Assembly: GCA_034509425.1 (NCBI GenBank)
Contig: JAVTVJ010000048.1
Span: forward strand, 1,349,945-1,413,944
Length of the DNA stretch: 64,000 nt
Source of the DNA: Eopsaltria australis
Lineage: Eukaryota; Chordata; Aves; Passeriformes; Petroicidae
Reading direction: 5' to 3'
The notes beneath the pieces are model-generated. The model did no database searches. It had not been told where the DNA came from and saw only the letters and a program-made list of their open reading frames with translations. Shown in pieces: positions 1 to 12,854 of the stretch (position 1 is its first letter; every line of letters begins with the position of its first letter). A program made the position numbers and the translations under genes.

Positions 1-1349
1 CCAGCCTGAGCGGGTGATAATTAACGCCGTGAATAATTAATGCAGGTGTCGGGGAACTTGTGTATTTAAATAATTCTATTGAAATAATTCTATTAAATGT
101 ATATATCTAAATATATTTCAATATAATATATTTAAATATCATGTGTTTAAATATATTTAAATAATTAGGATTAAATAATGGAGGAAAAACTTGGAATGTG
201 AGGAATGTGATCCCACTCAAGCAGCCCATCCATGCTCCTGGAAATTCAAGGATTGGAAGCTTTCACTCCAAAATTTCCTTTTCCAGGAAGGGAATTGAGG
301 CTGGGAAAATCTCCTGGAAATTAAAGGAAATCTCCTGGAAATGTAAGGATTTGGAAGCTTTCGCACCAAAGATTCCTTTTCCAGGAAGGGAACTCAGGCT
401 GATCCCTCAGTGATTCCAAACGGAATTATTATCCTGCTTTTCCAAGCTGGGATAAAGCTACAGCTGGATAAAAGAAAGACATCCTCCACAATCCCAGAAA
501 AACCAGGATTTATGGAAAAATCCCCCTCTCATGGACGAGAAAATGAGGCCACAAAGGGAATCCTGCATTTCTCTGCTCTCCTCTTTGGGAATATTTTTCT
601 GCTTCCCAGATTTTTCTTTTTTCCCTCCAATTATTTCTTATCATAAATTCCTCATCCACTTCCAACCTGGCCCATCCCGTGTGTGAGACGGGAACTCAAA
701 TTTCTACCCCAAATAAGCAAAAATGAGGATTTAAACCCAGGTTTCCTGCAATTTATGGACGATTTTAGGCCTGGATTATCCAGCTGGCAATGAAAAAGTT
801 CCTGCTATTGATCCATTGATCCAGCTGAAAGTCCTACACTGACCGGGATTGCTGGAGATGAAATTCCTGGAGATGCAATTCCTGCCAGCTCCAGTGGGGA
901 AAAACTGGGATTTAAGGAAAAATCCCCCTCTCACGGATGAGAAAATGAGGCCACAAAGGGAATCCTGCATCTCTCTGCTCTTCTCTTCAGGAATATTTTT
1001 CTACTTCCCAGATTTTTCTTATTTCCCTTCCACTGATATGGGACAAAAATCCGACATTCAGTCTGTTAGTTCTGGGTTTAAAACCCACTTTAATGAGTCC
1101 TTTTCCCTTTTCTTCCTTTTTTTTCCCCCCACTTTTTATTTAAATTTGCTTCTCTTGGAAGAGGGATGGCAACTCCCCCAAAATTCCATAAATGTGCCGC
1201 TCCCGGTGGTCAAAAATCCAATTTAATTTCTTTTAAAGATATTAAGGATCGAGTCTTAATGGGTAAAAATAAATTGGGCTGTGTTCCCAAAGCCTCCAAA
1301 CACATGGGGAGCAGCATCTCCCAATTCCTGTAGGATTTGGGGGGAGAAA
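1..1349. other. Intergenic, no gene; short local duplications
   Basis: AT-rich start (about 60-190). A ~120-bp tandem duplication occurs at about 238-398 (ctggaaattcaaggattgga, ttccttttccaggaagggaa). A ~125-bp segment is repeated at about 510-635 and 909-1035 (gaaaatgaggccacaaaggg). No exon recognised. Confidence 0.6.
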
Positions 1350-1450
1350 TACGGAATCCTGGAATGGTTTGGGTTGGAAGGGATCTCAAAGATCAGCTCG
1401 TTCTTATCCCCGGGACAGGAACATTCCCGATTCCCAAGAGGGTTGGGAAT
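1350..1450 (-). mobile_element. CR1 LINE 3'-end fragment (antisense)
   Basis: The reading gaatggtttgggttggaagg then gatctcaaagatc is the reverse complement of the avian CR1 3' end, which finishes ...ccttccaacccaaaccattc. Diverged after about 100 bp. Confidence 0.6.
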
Positions 1451-2179
1451 TTCGCTTGAATCTCATGTTCTGCATTAGAAATAATCAGGGAATTATGGAA
1501 TATCCTAAATCTCCCCTGGAACAGCTCCATAAACTTGGGGGAGTCTTTTGTCAAATCATTCCAAATGCGTGAGATCCCCCAAGTAGATTTTCATGGAAGG
1601 TGGGAATTCTGTCCAAGGTGGGAATTTTTCTGGAGTAGCACAAGGATTATTCTGGTTCTCCAGTCTGGCCTTGGATTCATTCCGCCTGGATAATTATCCA
1701 GGGAATTACATCCCTAAAACCCTTTGATGAATAAAGAATAAAACCCCAGAATGAGGAATTTCCCAAAGAATCTTCTACCTGGAGGGATTTTTGGGGAATA
1801 CCCCCGCGAGTCGGAGCTCGGCGTCTTCACCCAACACCTGCCCAGCCGAACGGGGTGTGGAGTCAGAGGAAATTCCGGGAGGCTCCACATCCCTTTTGAC
1901 ATCCGACGCCCTCTGAAGCCATTCCAGGAGCTCGGAGGAGTCCCGGAGGCTGGGATGGCTCTCCAGAGGGACGGGGGAGATCCGTATCTCCCTCCTTCTG
2001 AGGCACAAATTGTTCACCTGCGCACGAGCAACAATGGAGGCTTTGAGGCCACCGGTGGCCAAGGCACGGCAAAAATTCCATCGCGGACACTTCCCTCCTT
2101 TATATCCCGGCTAATCGTCCCCGTGCTGTCAGCAGGGAATGTTATCAGCCCTCAGCGAGGCATCAAACACAGACAGAGA
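1451..2179. other. Intergenic, no convincing gene
   Basis: Mostly unique sequence. A minus-strand open frame at about 1775-2062 has moderately normal composition and a few CpGs, but I recognise no family, see no clear splice sites and find no partner exon nearby. Confidence 0.5.
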
Positions 2180-3535
2180 AATCCCTAATCCCGCCCCGCC
2201 CTTCCCAGAGAAAGCCTGGGAAAGGACCCGCAGGAATTCGGGAGCAGGGAATCCGGGATGAGCGGATGTTGCCTCTCCTTGGTTGGTTTTGTTCTTTCCT
2301 TTGTTATTTATTTCTTGATTAATAAATTCCATTCTGCCCCAGATTTTTAGGAAAACGCTCCATCAAAATCAGCTCCCAACGGGAATTTGGGGGTTGACAG
2401 AGGGATCCCTAATCCCGCCCTGCACTTCCCAGAGAAAGCCTGGGAAAAAATCTGCAGGAATTTGGGAGCAGGGAATCTGGGATGAGCGGATGTTGCCTCT
2501 CCTTGGCTGCTGCCGGTCTCTTTTGCTCCCGTTTTTGTAATTTATTTATTAATTAACAAATTTCATTTGCAAAAATGCTCTATCAAAATTGGCTCCCAAC
2601 GGGAAATTGGGGGTTGGAACAGAGGGATCCCTAATCCCGCCCTGCCCTTCCCAGAGAAAGCCTGGGAAAGGACCCGCAGGAATTCGGGAGCAGGGAATCC
2701 GGGATGAGTGGATGTTGCCTCTCCTTGGCTGGTTTTGTTCTTTCCTTTGTTATTTATTTCCTGATTATAAATTATGTTCTGCCCCACATTTTTAGGAAAA
2801 TGCTCCATCAAAATTGGCTCCCAACGGGAATTTGGGGGTTGACAGAGGGATCCCTAATCCCACCCAGCCCTTCCCAGAGAAAGCCTGGGAAAGGACCCGC
2901 AGGAATTCAGGAACAGGGAATCCGGGATGAGCGGATGTTGCCTCTCCTTGGCTGCTGCCGGTCTCTTTTGCTCCCGTTTTTGTAATTTATTTATTTATTA
3001 ATTAACAAATTTCATTTGCAAAAATGCTCTATCAAAATTGGCTCCCAACGGGAATTTGGGGGTTGACAGAGGGATCCCTAATCCCACCCTGCCATTCCCA
3101 GAGAAAGCCTGGGAAAGGACCCGCAGGAATTTGGGAGCAGGGAATCCGGGATGAGCGGATGTTGCCTCTCCTTGGCTGGTTTTGTTCCTTCCTTTGTTAT
3201 TTATTTCCTGATTAATAAATTCCATTCTGCCCCAGATTTTTAGGAAAATGCTCCATCAAAATTGGCTCCAGACAGGAATTAGGGTTTGACAGAGGGATCC
3301 CTAATCCTGCCCTGCCCTTCCCAGAGAAAGCCTGGGAAAGGACACGCAGGAATTCAGGAACAGGGAATCCGGGATGAGCGGATGTTGCCTCTCCTTGGCC
3401 GGTGTTGCTCAGATTTCCTCTTTGTTATTTATTTTCTGATTAATAAATTTCATTTTGCCCTGGAGTTTTGGGAAAATGCTCCATCAAAACCGGCTCCCAA
3501 CGGGAAATTGGGGGTTGGGATTGTGGGGTTTGAGT
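2180..3535. repeat. Tandem array, ~220-bp unit, about 6 copies
   Basis: The block gagggatccctaatcccgcc, then ttcccagagaaagcctggga and gttgcctctccttggctg, recurs near 2185, 2405, 2627, 2850, 3070 and 3295. Units end in a T/A-rich stretch and ctccatcaaaattggctcc. Confidence 0.9.
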
Positions 3536-3636
3536 TGGGAATGCCCCTACTCCCTGTGAGGGGGAAAATAATGATTTAAAATGTATTTTTTTTAATTAAT
3601 AAAAAGAGAAACACATAATGGGGATATTTTTATAGG

Positions 3637-3812
3637 AGCATGGAATGGTTTGGGGTGGAAGGGACTTCCAAGAGGATCTAATTCCATAGGCAGGGATGTC
3701 ACTATCCCACGTTGCTCCAAGCTGACCTTGGACACTTCCAGGGATTCCAGGAAGTAAATGATCCCTAAATCCCTTCCAACCCAACCCATTCCATGATTCT
3801 GTGATTCAGGGA
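3637..3812 (-). mobile_element. CR1 fragment with both ends CR1-3'-like (fold-back)
   Basis: It opens with the antisense CR1 end (ggaatggtttggggtggaag) and closes with the sense end (cttccaacccaacccattcc, then atgattctgtgat). The ~175-bp piece therefore has terminal inverted repeats. Confidence 0.65.
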
Positions 3813-5700
3813 TAAAGCCCCTTGCAGATCCTCCCTCAAACAGGAGCGAGACAAAGGAAAATCTGAAAATCCTCAGGAAAAAAGCGGATTTGCTGAAGGA
3901 GGGAATGAATCCAGCTTATCCCTGATTTCCCTGATTTCCCTGACACCTCACACCAGACTTATTGGACATTTTAAGACATTTTGGCTCCCTCCATACTCCA
4001 GGAAGTCAAAAAGAAAAACCCTGGAATTTTGATGCATCTTCAAACATTTAAGGCAAATCAGTTCCTCAAGCACCCGTTTCCCTTGGCTCTGATTTTCCAC
4101 GGATTTCTGAGAGGGAGCCTTCATCCGGATGAATCCCACTCCATTTTTCCATCAAAAATCATCATTTCCTCACCCATTTTGGCAGAATTTGGCTTCATTA
4201 AAGAGTCTGAGACCCCAAGACAAGAGATTTAATGGCAAAACAGAGTCCAGACACGGCTTCGCCGATGATTTTGCTCTGAAAGGTTTTCCAGAGTTCCTAA
4301 GGAATGACAGGCAGGATATTTAAGAGCTTGGCTTCCGTGGAGGCAGCTGCTGAATGACATCACTCTTCCCAATCCCAAATTGAACCATTTGCTGCCACCA
4401 CGGAGAAAAAAAACGGGAATATTCCTGTTTATTCAGAACCGATCGGCTTAAAAATTGTGGGAATGAGGAGAGGGCGCTTTATTATCCCGAATATTCCAGT
4501 GCCATCTCCTTTATTCCTTTGTCTGCGGTGAGAACAGATCTGGGTGGGAATCCAAGGAATTAAAGGTGGCTGAGAACATGGAGGAGGCGACGGAGAACAT
4601 GGAGGAACAGAAAAAAATTGGTTCTCGTGCTGCCCAATCCAACCTTGGCGTCCCTCCCACACCTCAAGACCATGGAGAAGCCTTTCCAGAACATTCCTCC
4701 AGGCAGGACCAGTTTCCAGCCAGGAAATTGAATTCCCAGCACTGCCAGTTTAGAGTGAGCTCCTCCAAAGCCACCCCGGTGCCAGAGGGTTTTTATAGGG
4801 ACCGGTGGCTCCTGGAATGTTGTCACCAGGCCACTGGAGCCGGCAGGGTCCCGCTGAGGGACCTTTGCCACCGCCTGCTGAAGGGACTGCACCTCGTGCT
4901 TCCGTTGTCCAGGGAAAACTGTGCAGGGAGGGACAATTTGGGGATTCCCTTCTCCCTGACAATTCCAGGCACTGGGGAAAGACTCAAAGGAAAATCAGAA
5001 AACCAAGGGAAGGAGCAGCCGCGTTCTTCCTGCTCAATGGGGGAACCTCAACAGGTCCACCTTGGGTGGATAATTAACAATTGGATAATTATGCCATTTG
5101 CCTCCTGCATCCAGCACATCCCAATTCCAAGCCCTTCCCGGCTGCAGGAATGTGCCGTGATCACATTTAGGATCAATCAGGGATGGAAACAAAGCCGAGC
5201 TCCCATTTTCCAAGGGGTGGGGACCTACCCTTCGGAAAGATCCCGAGATCAGCTGAAATCAAGGATGAGGAGGTGGAATCCGGAGGGAATTCCCGCAGGA
5301 GTGAACTCACAGGCTGTAAAGCAGCAAGTGCTTAAGGCCAGACCCCATAAATCCCCTAAATGAGATGCTGGTGACATTATAGACCCCGGCTGTTGGTTTT
5401 TCCAGCTGAGCTGCAGACCACAGCCAATGATTTATATCCCAGGAGTTGGGATGGGGTGAAAAAGGAGAGTGGGATGGGGGAAGGGGAAAAGGGGAGTGAC
5501 TGGTGGTGTTTAAATTCCTAATTAAATCTTTTCTTCAGGAAGGAGGAGGAAAAGGAAAGAGCGACTCGGTCTTGGTGCTGGGAAGGGAAAATTGTAAATT
5601 CAGAATGATGGGGAACGAGAAAGGAAGAGGCAAAATTCCTCTTTCCAAGGGGAGAGAGGTACCAGTTCCCCTGGGAAGGGTAGAGCACAAACTCTGGGAA
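3813..5700. other. Intergenic, no gene recognised
   Basis: Unique sequence. It contains the longest non-repeat open frame of the left flank (4566-5363, 265 codons), but this has no recognisable domain and no sign of splicing. Probably non-coding. Confidence 0.5.
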
Positions 5701-5709
5701 GGAGAAAGG

Positions 5710-6075
5710 AAAGGGAGTGGGAAATTTGGGATTGTTAAGCCTGGAGAAGGCTCCAGGGAGAGCTCAGAGCCCCTTGCAGGGCCTGAAGGGGTTCCAGGAG
5801 AGCTGGAGAGGGACTGGGGACAAGGGATGGAGGGACAGGACACAGGGAATGGCTTCCACTGCCAGAGGGCAGGGACGGATGGGATATTGGGAATGAGGAA
5901 TTCCTGGCTGAGCTGGAATTCCCAGATTTGCTGTGACTGCCCCTGGATCCCTGGCAGTGCCCAAGCCAGGCTGGACAAGGCTTGGATCATCTGGGACAGT
6001 GGGAGGTGTCCCTGCCCATGGAATGGAGTGGGAATGGGATGAACTTTAAGGTTCCTTCCAATTCCTCCTCCTTAT
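5710..6075 (+). mobile_element. CR1 LINE 3'-end fragment (sense)
   Basis: Contains the CR1 3' block agctggagagggactgggga, cagatttgctgtgactgccc, and gaactttaaggttccttcca. Confidence 0.75.
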
Positions 6076-6429
6076 CCTAAAATCTGGGAACCACCGTGGA
6101 TATGGAGAAGATTCTGGAAGAGGAACAAACCCCCCTTGGTTTAACTTGGCCAGAAAACCAAACTCTTTACAAAAAGCAACGGTTTGAGGAAAAACTCCAG
6201 GAATCCATCCAAGCACTTTCTCCCGGATTTGATGGATAACACAGGACTCGATGATCTTGGAGACTTCTCCAACCTTAGGATTCAGTTTTAGGATGGATGG
6301 GCTGCATCCATGGATTCTACTCATGGATTCTACTCATCCTGAGGATCCACGGACACGGAAGGAAAGAGATTGTTAGGAAAATGTAGATTTTGGTATTTAA
6401 TCCCATCAATGTCATGCTGGAATTCTGAT

Positions 6430-6860
6430 CCTGACAGCCATAGGTAAGGAAAATATATTTAGGAATATTATGGAAAAAAATAGATTTAGAAATATTATGG
6501 GAAATATTTTTATTAATATTATGAAAAATATATTTATTAATATTATGGGGAAATATTTTAATATTATGGAGAATACACTTATGAATATTATGGAAATATA
6601 TTTATTAATATTATGGAAAATATATTTAGGAATATTATGGGAAAATCTATTTAGAAATATTATGGAAATATATTTATTAATGTTATGGGAAAATATTTTT
6701 AATATTATGGAAAAGATATTTATTAATATTATGGGGAAATATATTTATTAATATTATGGAAAAACTATTTTTGAATATTATGGAAAATACACTTATGAAT
6801 ATTATGGAAAAATATATTTAGGAATATTATGGAAAATACACTTTGGAATATTCTGAAACA
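6430..6860. repeat. AT-rich minisatellite, ~28-30-bp unit
   Basis: About 14 copies of aatattatggaaaatatatt and variants. Confidence 0.9.
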
Positions 6861-8095
6861 TGTTTATTTATTTATATCCTCTGATACACACACAGAGAAA
6901 TGGAACAAGAAAATGGCCAAAGCAGAGCCAAAAATCATCCAGATTTCTTCACGGAATGCCCAGAAATCCCAACAAATTTTTTAAACCCAAGGAATTGTCC
7001 TTGAGACCAAAATCTGCCTGGATAAACAGGAAGAACAAACGGGATTGGGAAGGTTTTCTTTTCTTGCCATGCGGAGAAAAGGGAACAGCATTCAAATAAA
7101 CGGAAATCTTTCCCTCCTCATTTTTTGTAAATATCCCAAGGGAACCTTGGATTTGAAGGATTCTGACGAGCTCAGGTTGGGTTTTCCAGCAATGCCAATC
7201 CATACAAGGAATTAGGCGGGATCCTGCTCCGGGAATGCCTCCGGGTGGAAATCCGGGCTGTGTCCTGCATGGATTCCAGAGTCAACGGGATTTTGGAGAT
7301 CCAGGAGGAAGCACTGGCTTTTATGAGGTGAAATATTTAATCCCGGCGCTTAAATATAAAATATAATTTTAAAACGGCTTTTAATTGTTATTTATCCAAT
7401 GATTTATAGCTCAATTCACCAGGAAAAAGCTTTTCCTGCTGTGAGCAACTAAAACATTCCTTGGATGTCATCCTTGGATGTGTCCCTGTTTTCCTCTTCT
7501 CCCTTCTTTGTTTCATACCTTGGATCTGTTTTTAGGTTCTGCTTTTAGGATCTTCTCCCTCACCACAGCAATCCAAGGATTTCCACATGGATTTCACGCC
7601 CGCTTTTCCAATCATTCCATCCACCAGAATCGCCGGAGCCTTTTCTCAGCGTGGTTTTCCAGGGATTTCAAGCTCAAATTCGGATGAAACACCGAAGGAA
7701 AAGAGGAGGGAATTATGAGGAGAAGGTTCTGGGGTCTCTCCAAATTTCAGGAATCATCAAAGCACCAGCTTTTAAAGTTTATCCCTGTAAAAATATAAAT
7801 CCAGAGGGATGGATCCCTATGGGATTTGGGACAGAAAGTCAGGAATGGGATAGGGAAAGGTGCTGATAGTGCAGGTGGAAGACCCCGGTGTTTTTGCAGC
7901 TGGAGAACCAGGATGCTCCCACTTTTCCCTGGATTTGAGGAATAATTCAGATTCAATCATTCCACGACAGCTCTGGAAGGCCCACAGCTCCACTGGATTT
8001 TCCCAAGATCCATCTTTGCTCTCAGAGTTGGACTCTTCCAGAGATTTAAAGGAGGAAAAGGGTTTTCCCAGTTAGAGGAGATTGGGGGAAAGAAA
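6861..8095. other. Intergenic, no gene; AT-rich unique island
   Basis: Unique sequence. 7325-7420 is AT-rich without simple repeats (cggcttttaattgttattta) and might be a non-coding element. No exon seen. Confidence 0.45.
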
Positions 8096-8099
8096 GTGG

Positions 8100-8650
8100 G
8101 AATGCTGAGCACTTTTCCAAGCACAATATTCCCATCTCAGCCCATCCTCTCACTCCAAGGCAGTGCTAATTCCCAAATCCTGGGATTAATGAGCACAATA
8201 TTCCCATCTCAACCCCCAGCTCATTCCAAGGCTAATTCCCAAACCATGGGATTTCCGAGCACGATGTTCCCGTCTCATCCCATCCTCTCACTCCAAGGCA
8301 GTGCTGATTCCCAAATCCCAGGATTCCTGAGCACAATATTCTCATCTCAACCCCCAGCTCATTCCAAAGCTAATTCCCAAATCCTGGGATTCCTGAGCAT
8401 GATGTTCCCATCTCATCCCATCCTCTCACTCCAAGGCAGTGCTGATTCCCAAATCCCAGGATTCCTGAGCACAATATTCTCATCTCAACCCCACGCTCGC
8501 ACAGTATTCCCATAATTTCTCCTGCTCACTCCAAGGCAGGGCTAATTCCCACATTTTGGAATTCCTGAGCACAATATTCCATCACTTTCCCTGCTCACTC
8601 CGAGGCAAAGTTAGTTCCCACATCCTGGGATTTCCACGCGTAATTCCCAC
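8100..8650. repeat. Tandem array, ~60-70-bp unit
   Basis: Copies of gagcacaatattcccatctc, ctcactccaaggcagtgct and aattcccaaatcctgggatt, about eight units in alternating forms. Confidence 0.85.
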
Positions 8651-9680
8651 ATCCCGGAATTATGAGGTCAATTATTTATCAAATTATCCAGGTGAGTTCC
8701 CACCCTCAAGGAGCTCAGCTGAGGCTGCAGCTGCTCCTCGCTATTCCCGACTTTTATCCAGCCAGGCTTTGCACTTCCCTTTGGAAGAGACAGAGAATTC
8801 CCCACGAATCCTTGGGAAAGACTGACCCCTTCTGGGAATCCAACCCACAGCTGCTCAGGGAATCTGGGAACGGCTTTTGTGCCCTGGAATTTCCCCAGGA
8901 GTTTTAGGCAGCAAACCCTCGGCATTGGCCGGGAAAATTTTCCAAGGAATTCTCCGGAATTTCCTAAGGATGTTTTTTCCTGTTGGCTTCCACCAGTTAA
9001 TTTTACATTCCCCCTCACATTCCTGGATTTTTAAGTTCAGTGATGTTCCCTCAAATGATCCAGTTCTGCATCATCCTCCAGCTTCTCCTTCCTGCTTCTT
9101 CCCTAATATTCCAACCTTTTCCTGGTGTTATTTAGGATAATCCCACACATCCCATGGGATTTTCTCCTGTTCCTGTTCCAGGACAGATCTGGGATAGAGC
9201 AGGGGGATGCTGTGGGGTTTGTGTGGGGTCAGGTCCTTGGCCACACCAAGGACCGGGAATTGTCCTTTTGGGCCACTTTGGGGTCATTCCCATGGATCAG
9301 GAATTCCCATGGAGCGGGATTTGGACTTTATTTCCAGCTCCTGAATTATTGGGCAGATACTCAGGGAGATTAAAATCCATCGGTGAATTCCTGCCTTGAA
9401 AGTTGCCTCAATTTGCAGGATAAAGGAATAAATTTTTATTCCATGCTTCTCCCTCTCTGGCTCCCTCCGGAATTGTTTTTCTTCCTGCAAAGCTCGAGGC
9501 TTTTTCTCCCGGAGTTTTAATCCTCTTTCATAAAGTTTTGGATGTTTTCACATTCCGGGAGTTGCACCAATATTTCCTCCTTGGAGAACGAGCCACGCTT
9601 TCCCTCTTTGGACCCCGCCAGTGCCAACATCGGGATTTTTTCACACCGAGAAAGCAGCCAGGATTTGGGATTTGGAGAAA
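8651..9680. other. Intergenic, no gene recognised
   Basis: Unique sequence with scattered ggaattcc-type words. No exon, array or mobile element recognised. Confidence 0.5.
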
Positions 9681-9684
9681 GGAG

Positions 9685-10005
9685 CATCAGGTCCTGCAGG
9701 AGAGCTGGAGAGGGACTGGGGACAAGGCATGGAGGGACAGGACACAGGGAATGGCTTCAAAGTGAAAGAGGGAATGTTTAGATGGGATATTGGGAAGGAA
9801 TTCCTGGCTGGGAGGGTGGTGATGGATTGGGATGGAATTCCCAGATTTGCTGTGGCTGCCCCTGGATCCCTGGTGGTGTCCAAGGACAGGCTGGATGGGG
9901 CTTGGAGCAGCCTGGGATGGTGGAAGGTGTCCCTGACTATGGAATGGAATTCGCATTGGATGAGCTTTGAATTCCCCTCCAACCCAACCCGTTCCATGAT
10001 TCCCT
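9685..10005 (+). mobile_element. CR1 LINE 3'-end fragment (sense)
   Basis: Has gagctggagagggactgggg, aaggaattcctggctgggag, tgctgtggctgcccctggat, ending ccaacccaacccgttccatg. Confidence 0.78.
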
Positions 10006-11190
10006 GAGCAGATTAAAGCCCCCTCCGGCTGCCCCTGAATTAGAATCTGATTAAATCTCAAATATTGGTGATTTGGGACAGGATCAACTTTAACCACCCC
10101 CCCTTCACCAAGGGCTCCCTGAGGTATCCATGAGGAATTCTGAGGAAAGAACCGTCGTGCTGCCCGTACTCACCAAACGATGGATCCGAGGAGGAGCCGG
10201 ATCTTCCCCACCCTCGGCAAAAATTCAGGATGGCTGCAGGGATTTCAGCAAATCCTTCGTGCCAAGGAATGTTCCCGGACACTCCGCTCCAACTCAATCC
10301 CAATAAACTGTGAGAACAATCCGTGGCACCGCGTCCCTCCTGGTCAACAATCACCTCCACAAAGCATTCCTGGAAAATCTTTGGGAATCCTTTGCTCCAG
10401 CCTCCAGGGGAGTCAGCCTTGCGTACGAGCAAAGGAAACAATGGGCTTGATTGCGATGTACCAAATTAATTAAATTTAATTAAAGGGTGGGGCTTTCTGC
10501 CCGGGTCATTAATCTGATTAAAGCAGGCTGGAATTTTGGGAATAGGGGCCAGTGCAGGTGTGAGCGTGTGATGCCGACCTTGGAACAGGCACCGGCATGA
10601 GGAAAACATCCCCTTTCCTGTCAGGATATCGCTGCCAAACTTCTCTGGTCACGGCAGCTCCGAAAGCCAAACAGGGCCTGAAAACCACAACAAAAATGGA
10701 AAAATCCTGTGGGATAAAGGCAAAAATCTAAAGGAAGGGATGTGGGGAATCATGAACAATGGAAGGATTGAGGATGGATGGGATGGGAGATGATGGAGGG
10801 CAGTCAAATCCTGGGAAAACGGATTGGCCATTCCTGGTTTCAGTGGAAGAACCAGAGAGGCTCAGATCAAATCAGCAATTGGAGTATCCAGCACAAATTC
10901 CTTGCCAGAGAATCCACGGACGCCTGAAACCAGCAGGATTCCAAAAGCAGATGGATCCACAGCTCTCCCACCTCTGGACATGGATTATTTGGGAGAAGAG
11001 CAATGGGCACCTGTCCCATTCCTGTTCCATTCCTGTTCCCTTCCTGTTTCCAGGAAGCAGCAGGGAGGGAAGGAGGGACTTTGGGCTGGTCCAGTGTGGC
11101 CAGACATGGATTTGGGGAGAGAAATCCATGCCAGGGACTGACCTGGGAAACGAAATTCTGGTCACTCATCCTGGGGGCTCCCCACTCCTC
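10006..11190. other. Intergenic; candidate conserved non-coding island at 10300-10520
   Basis: Unique, with a local run of AACAAT sites (10315, 10346, 10437) and homeodomain-type caaattaattaaatttaatt near 10461. No coding exon recognised. Confidence 0.4.
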
Positions 11191-11192
11191 TC

Positions 11193-11490
11193 CAAGGCCG
11201 GAGAGGGACTGGGACAAGGCACGGAGGGACAGGACACAGGGAATGGCTTCCCACTGCCAGAGGGCAGGGATGGATGGGATATTGGGAAGGAATTCCTGGC
11301 TGGGAGGGTGGGGGAGGTCCTGGCACAGGTGTCCCAGAGAAATTGGGATTTTCATCCCTGGAAATGTCCAAGGTCAGGTTGGACGGAGCTTGGAGAAACC
11401 TGGGATAGGGGAAAGTGGCCCTGGTTGGAGCAGGATGATCTCTGAGGTCCTTTCCAACACAAACCTGGAATTCTGGGATTCTGTGATGTT
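11193..11490 (+). mobile_element. CR1 LINE 3'-end fragment (sense)
   Basis: ggagagggactgggacaagg, gaattcctggctgggagggt, aggtcctttccaacacaaac: sense CR1 3' end. Confidence 0.75.
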
Positions 11491-12850
11491 CCCCACCCCA
11501 CCAGGAATGCCATTTCCCACTCATCATCCAATCTTCAGAGCTGCTGCCTCGGGGTGACATCCCAGAGATTCCTGCTGAGCTCCCGTTCCCTCCAGATCCT
11601 CAATTCCTCCATCTGGAGAAGGACAGGATGGACCTGATCTCCGGGAAGCACTGGGGACCTCAGGGATCAGCACCATTGGGATCTTCCCTGTTTGTCCCAG
11701 GCTGGATGAAGTCGAATCCTCGAGGGAAAAGGCCCCCTGCTCCCTGAGCCCTCCATCCAACCTTTCCATGTTTTCTATGGAAAACGTGAGCACTTTGTAG
11801 CAAACACCGTTTGAAATCTCCCATTCCGTCGCCGTCGTTCCGGCCCAGGCGAAACCTCCCCGAATTCCGAAATTCCCATTTATTAAACCCCATTAAAAAA
11901 GGTAAAAATAGCAACTCCCCTTCGGAACGGCTTCCTCTCCCTTTTCCCTCCTAATTGATTATTTCTCCGAGGTAAAACTTCTCGTGCGACGGCCAAACAT
12001 CAGCATTAATTAGATTAAGTAGCGGGGGGAGCTGTTAATTATTATTATTATTATTACTATTCTTTTTTTCCGAGGGCTATAAAGCAGAAACGAAACAAAA
12101 CTCACTTTATATCCCCAGACAAGTGTGTGTGTGTGTGTGTGTTTATATATTCCCTAATTCCTGCCAGTTTTCCTCCTTTTTTCTCCTTTCAAAGCACTCC
12201 AAGCAATAACCCCGGGGATGAGAGAGCCCTTTCTGTTTATCCTTGTTTTCCTTCCAATGAGGAATAAGCTCCGAGGGCATTCTTTTAACAAGGCCCTCGT
12301 AATCCTTTAACGGGGTTTGTTGAAAAATAAAGACCCAGCACTGCCAGACACCGGGCAGCAAAAAGCTGCTTAGTGCCAAACTCCTTGGCACAGGAGGAGC
12401 CGGGAATTGGCTGAGTTTTCCCTCCTGTTTTCTGGTGGAATAGGAAAACTTTCCTGGGAGCCCAAAAATTGGGCAGCACCTGGAATGTGCTCCCTGTGTT
12501 CGAGGAGCGAGCGGGAGAAAATCTGCTCTAAATCCAGGATGGGATGAGCCTGGAGGAATTGGGGGATCTCAGTGCGACAGGGATGCAATTCCTGAAATCC
12601 CACAGAGATGTGGATCCCAAATCCTAGTGGGAAAATTAAAGGTGCCCACGGCTGTTCTCCACGGAGAAACACCTGAAAGCACGAAGTGTAAAAATCCTAA
12701 ACTAGAGAGAAATCAAACATCAAACTTCATATTAAACACGATCCCAGGAGGGTTTAAGGCAACAGTTTTGTCAGGAAAAAGAGGAAAAAAATGGGGATCC
12801 GTAAGAAATGTGGCTAGGAAATCCAGGAAAGGGGGAATTCTGTCCCTCTG
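11491..12850. other. Intergenic; AT-rich unique island and short microsatellites
   Basis: 11940-12060 has tcctaattgattatttctcc, gcattaattagattaagtag and an (ATT)n run. (TG)n is at about 12123-12141. 12175-12375 is unique, non-repetitive and possibly conserved. No exon. Confidence 0.45.
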
Positions 12851-12854
12851 CCCC

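Noticed and set aside
1775..2062. Minus-strand frame with fairly normal amino-acid composition
   Set aside because: Could be an exon of another gene, but no family was recognised and no matching exon lies nearby.
4566..5363. 265-codon open frame in unique sequence
   Set aside because: No recognisable domain, no codon bias I can see and no splice partners. Kept only as a low-probability candidate.
5710..6075. Possible solo LTR or endogenous retrovirus
   Set aside because: The shared ~300-bp block ends in the CR1-type ttccaaccc/attccatgatt tail, lacks TG...CA ends and has no gag/pol frames, so CR1 fits better.
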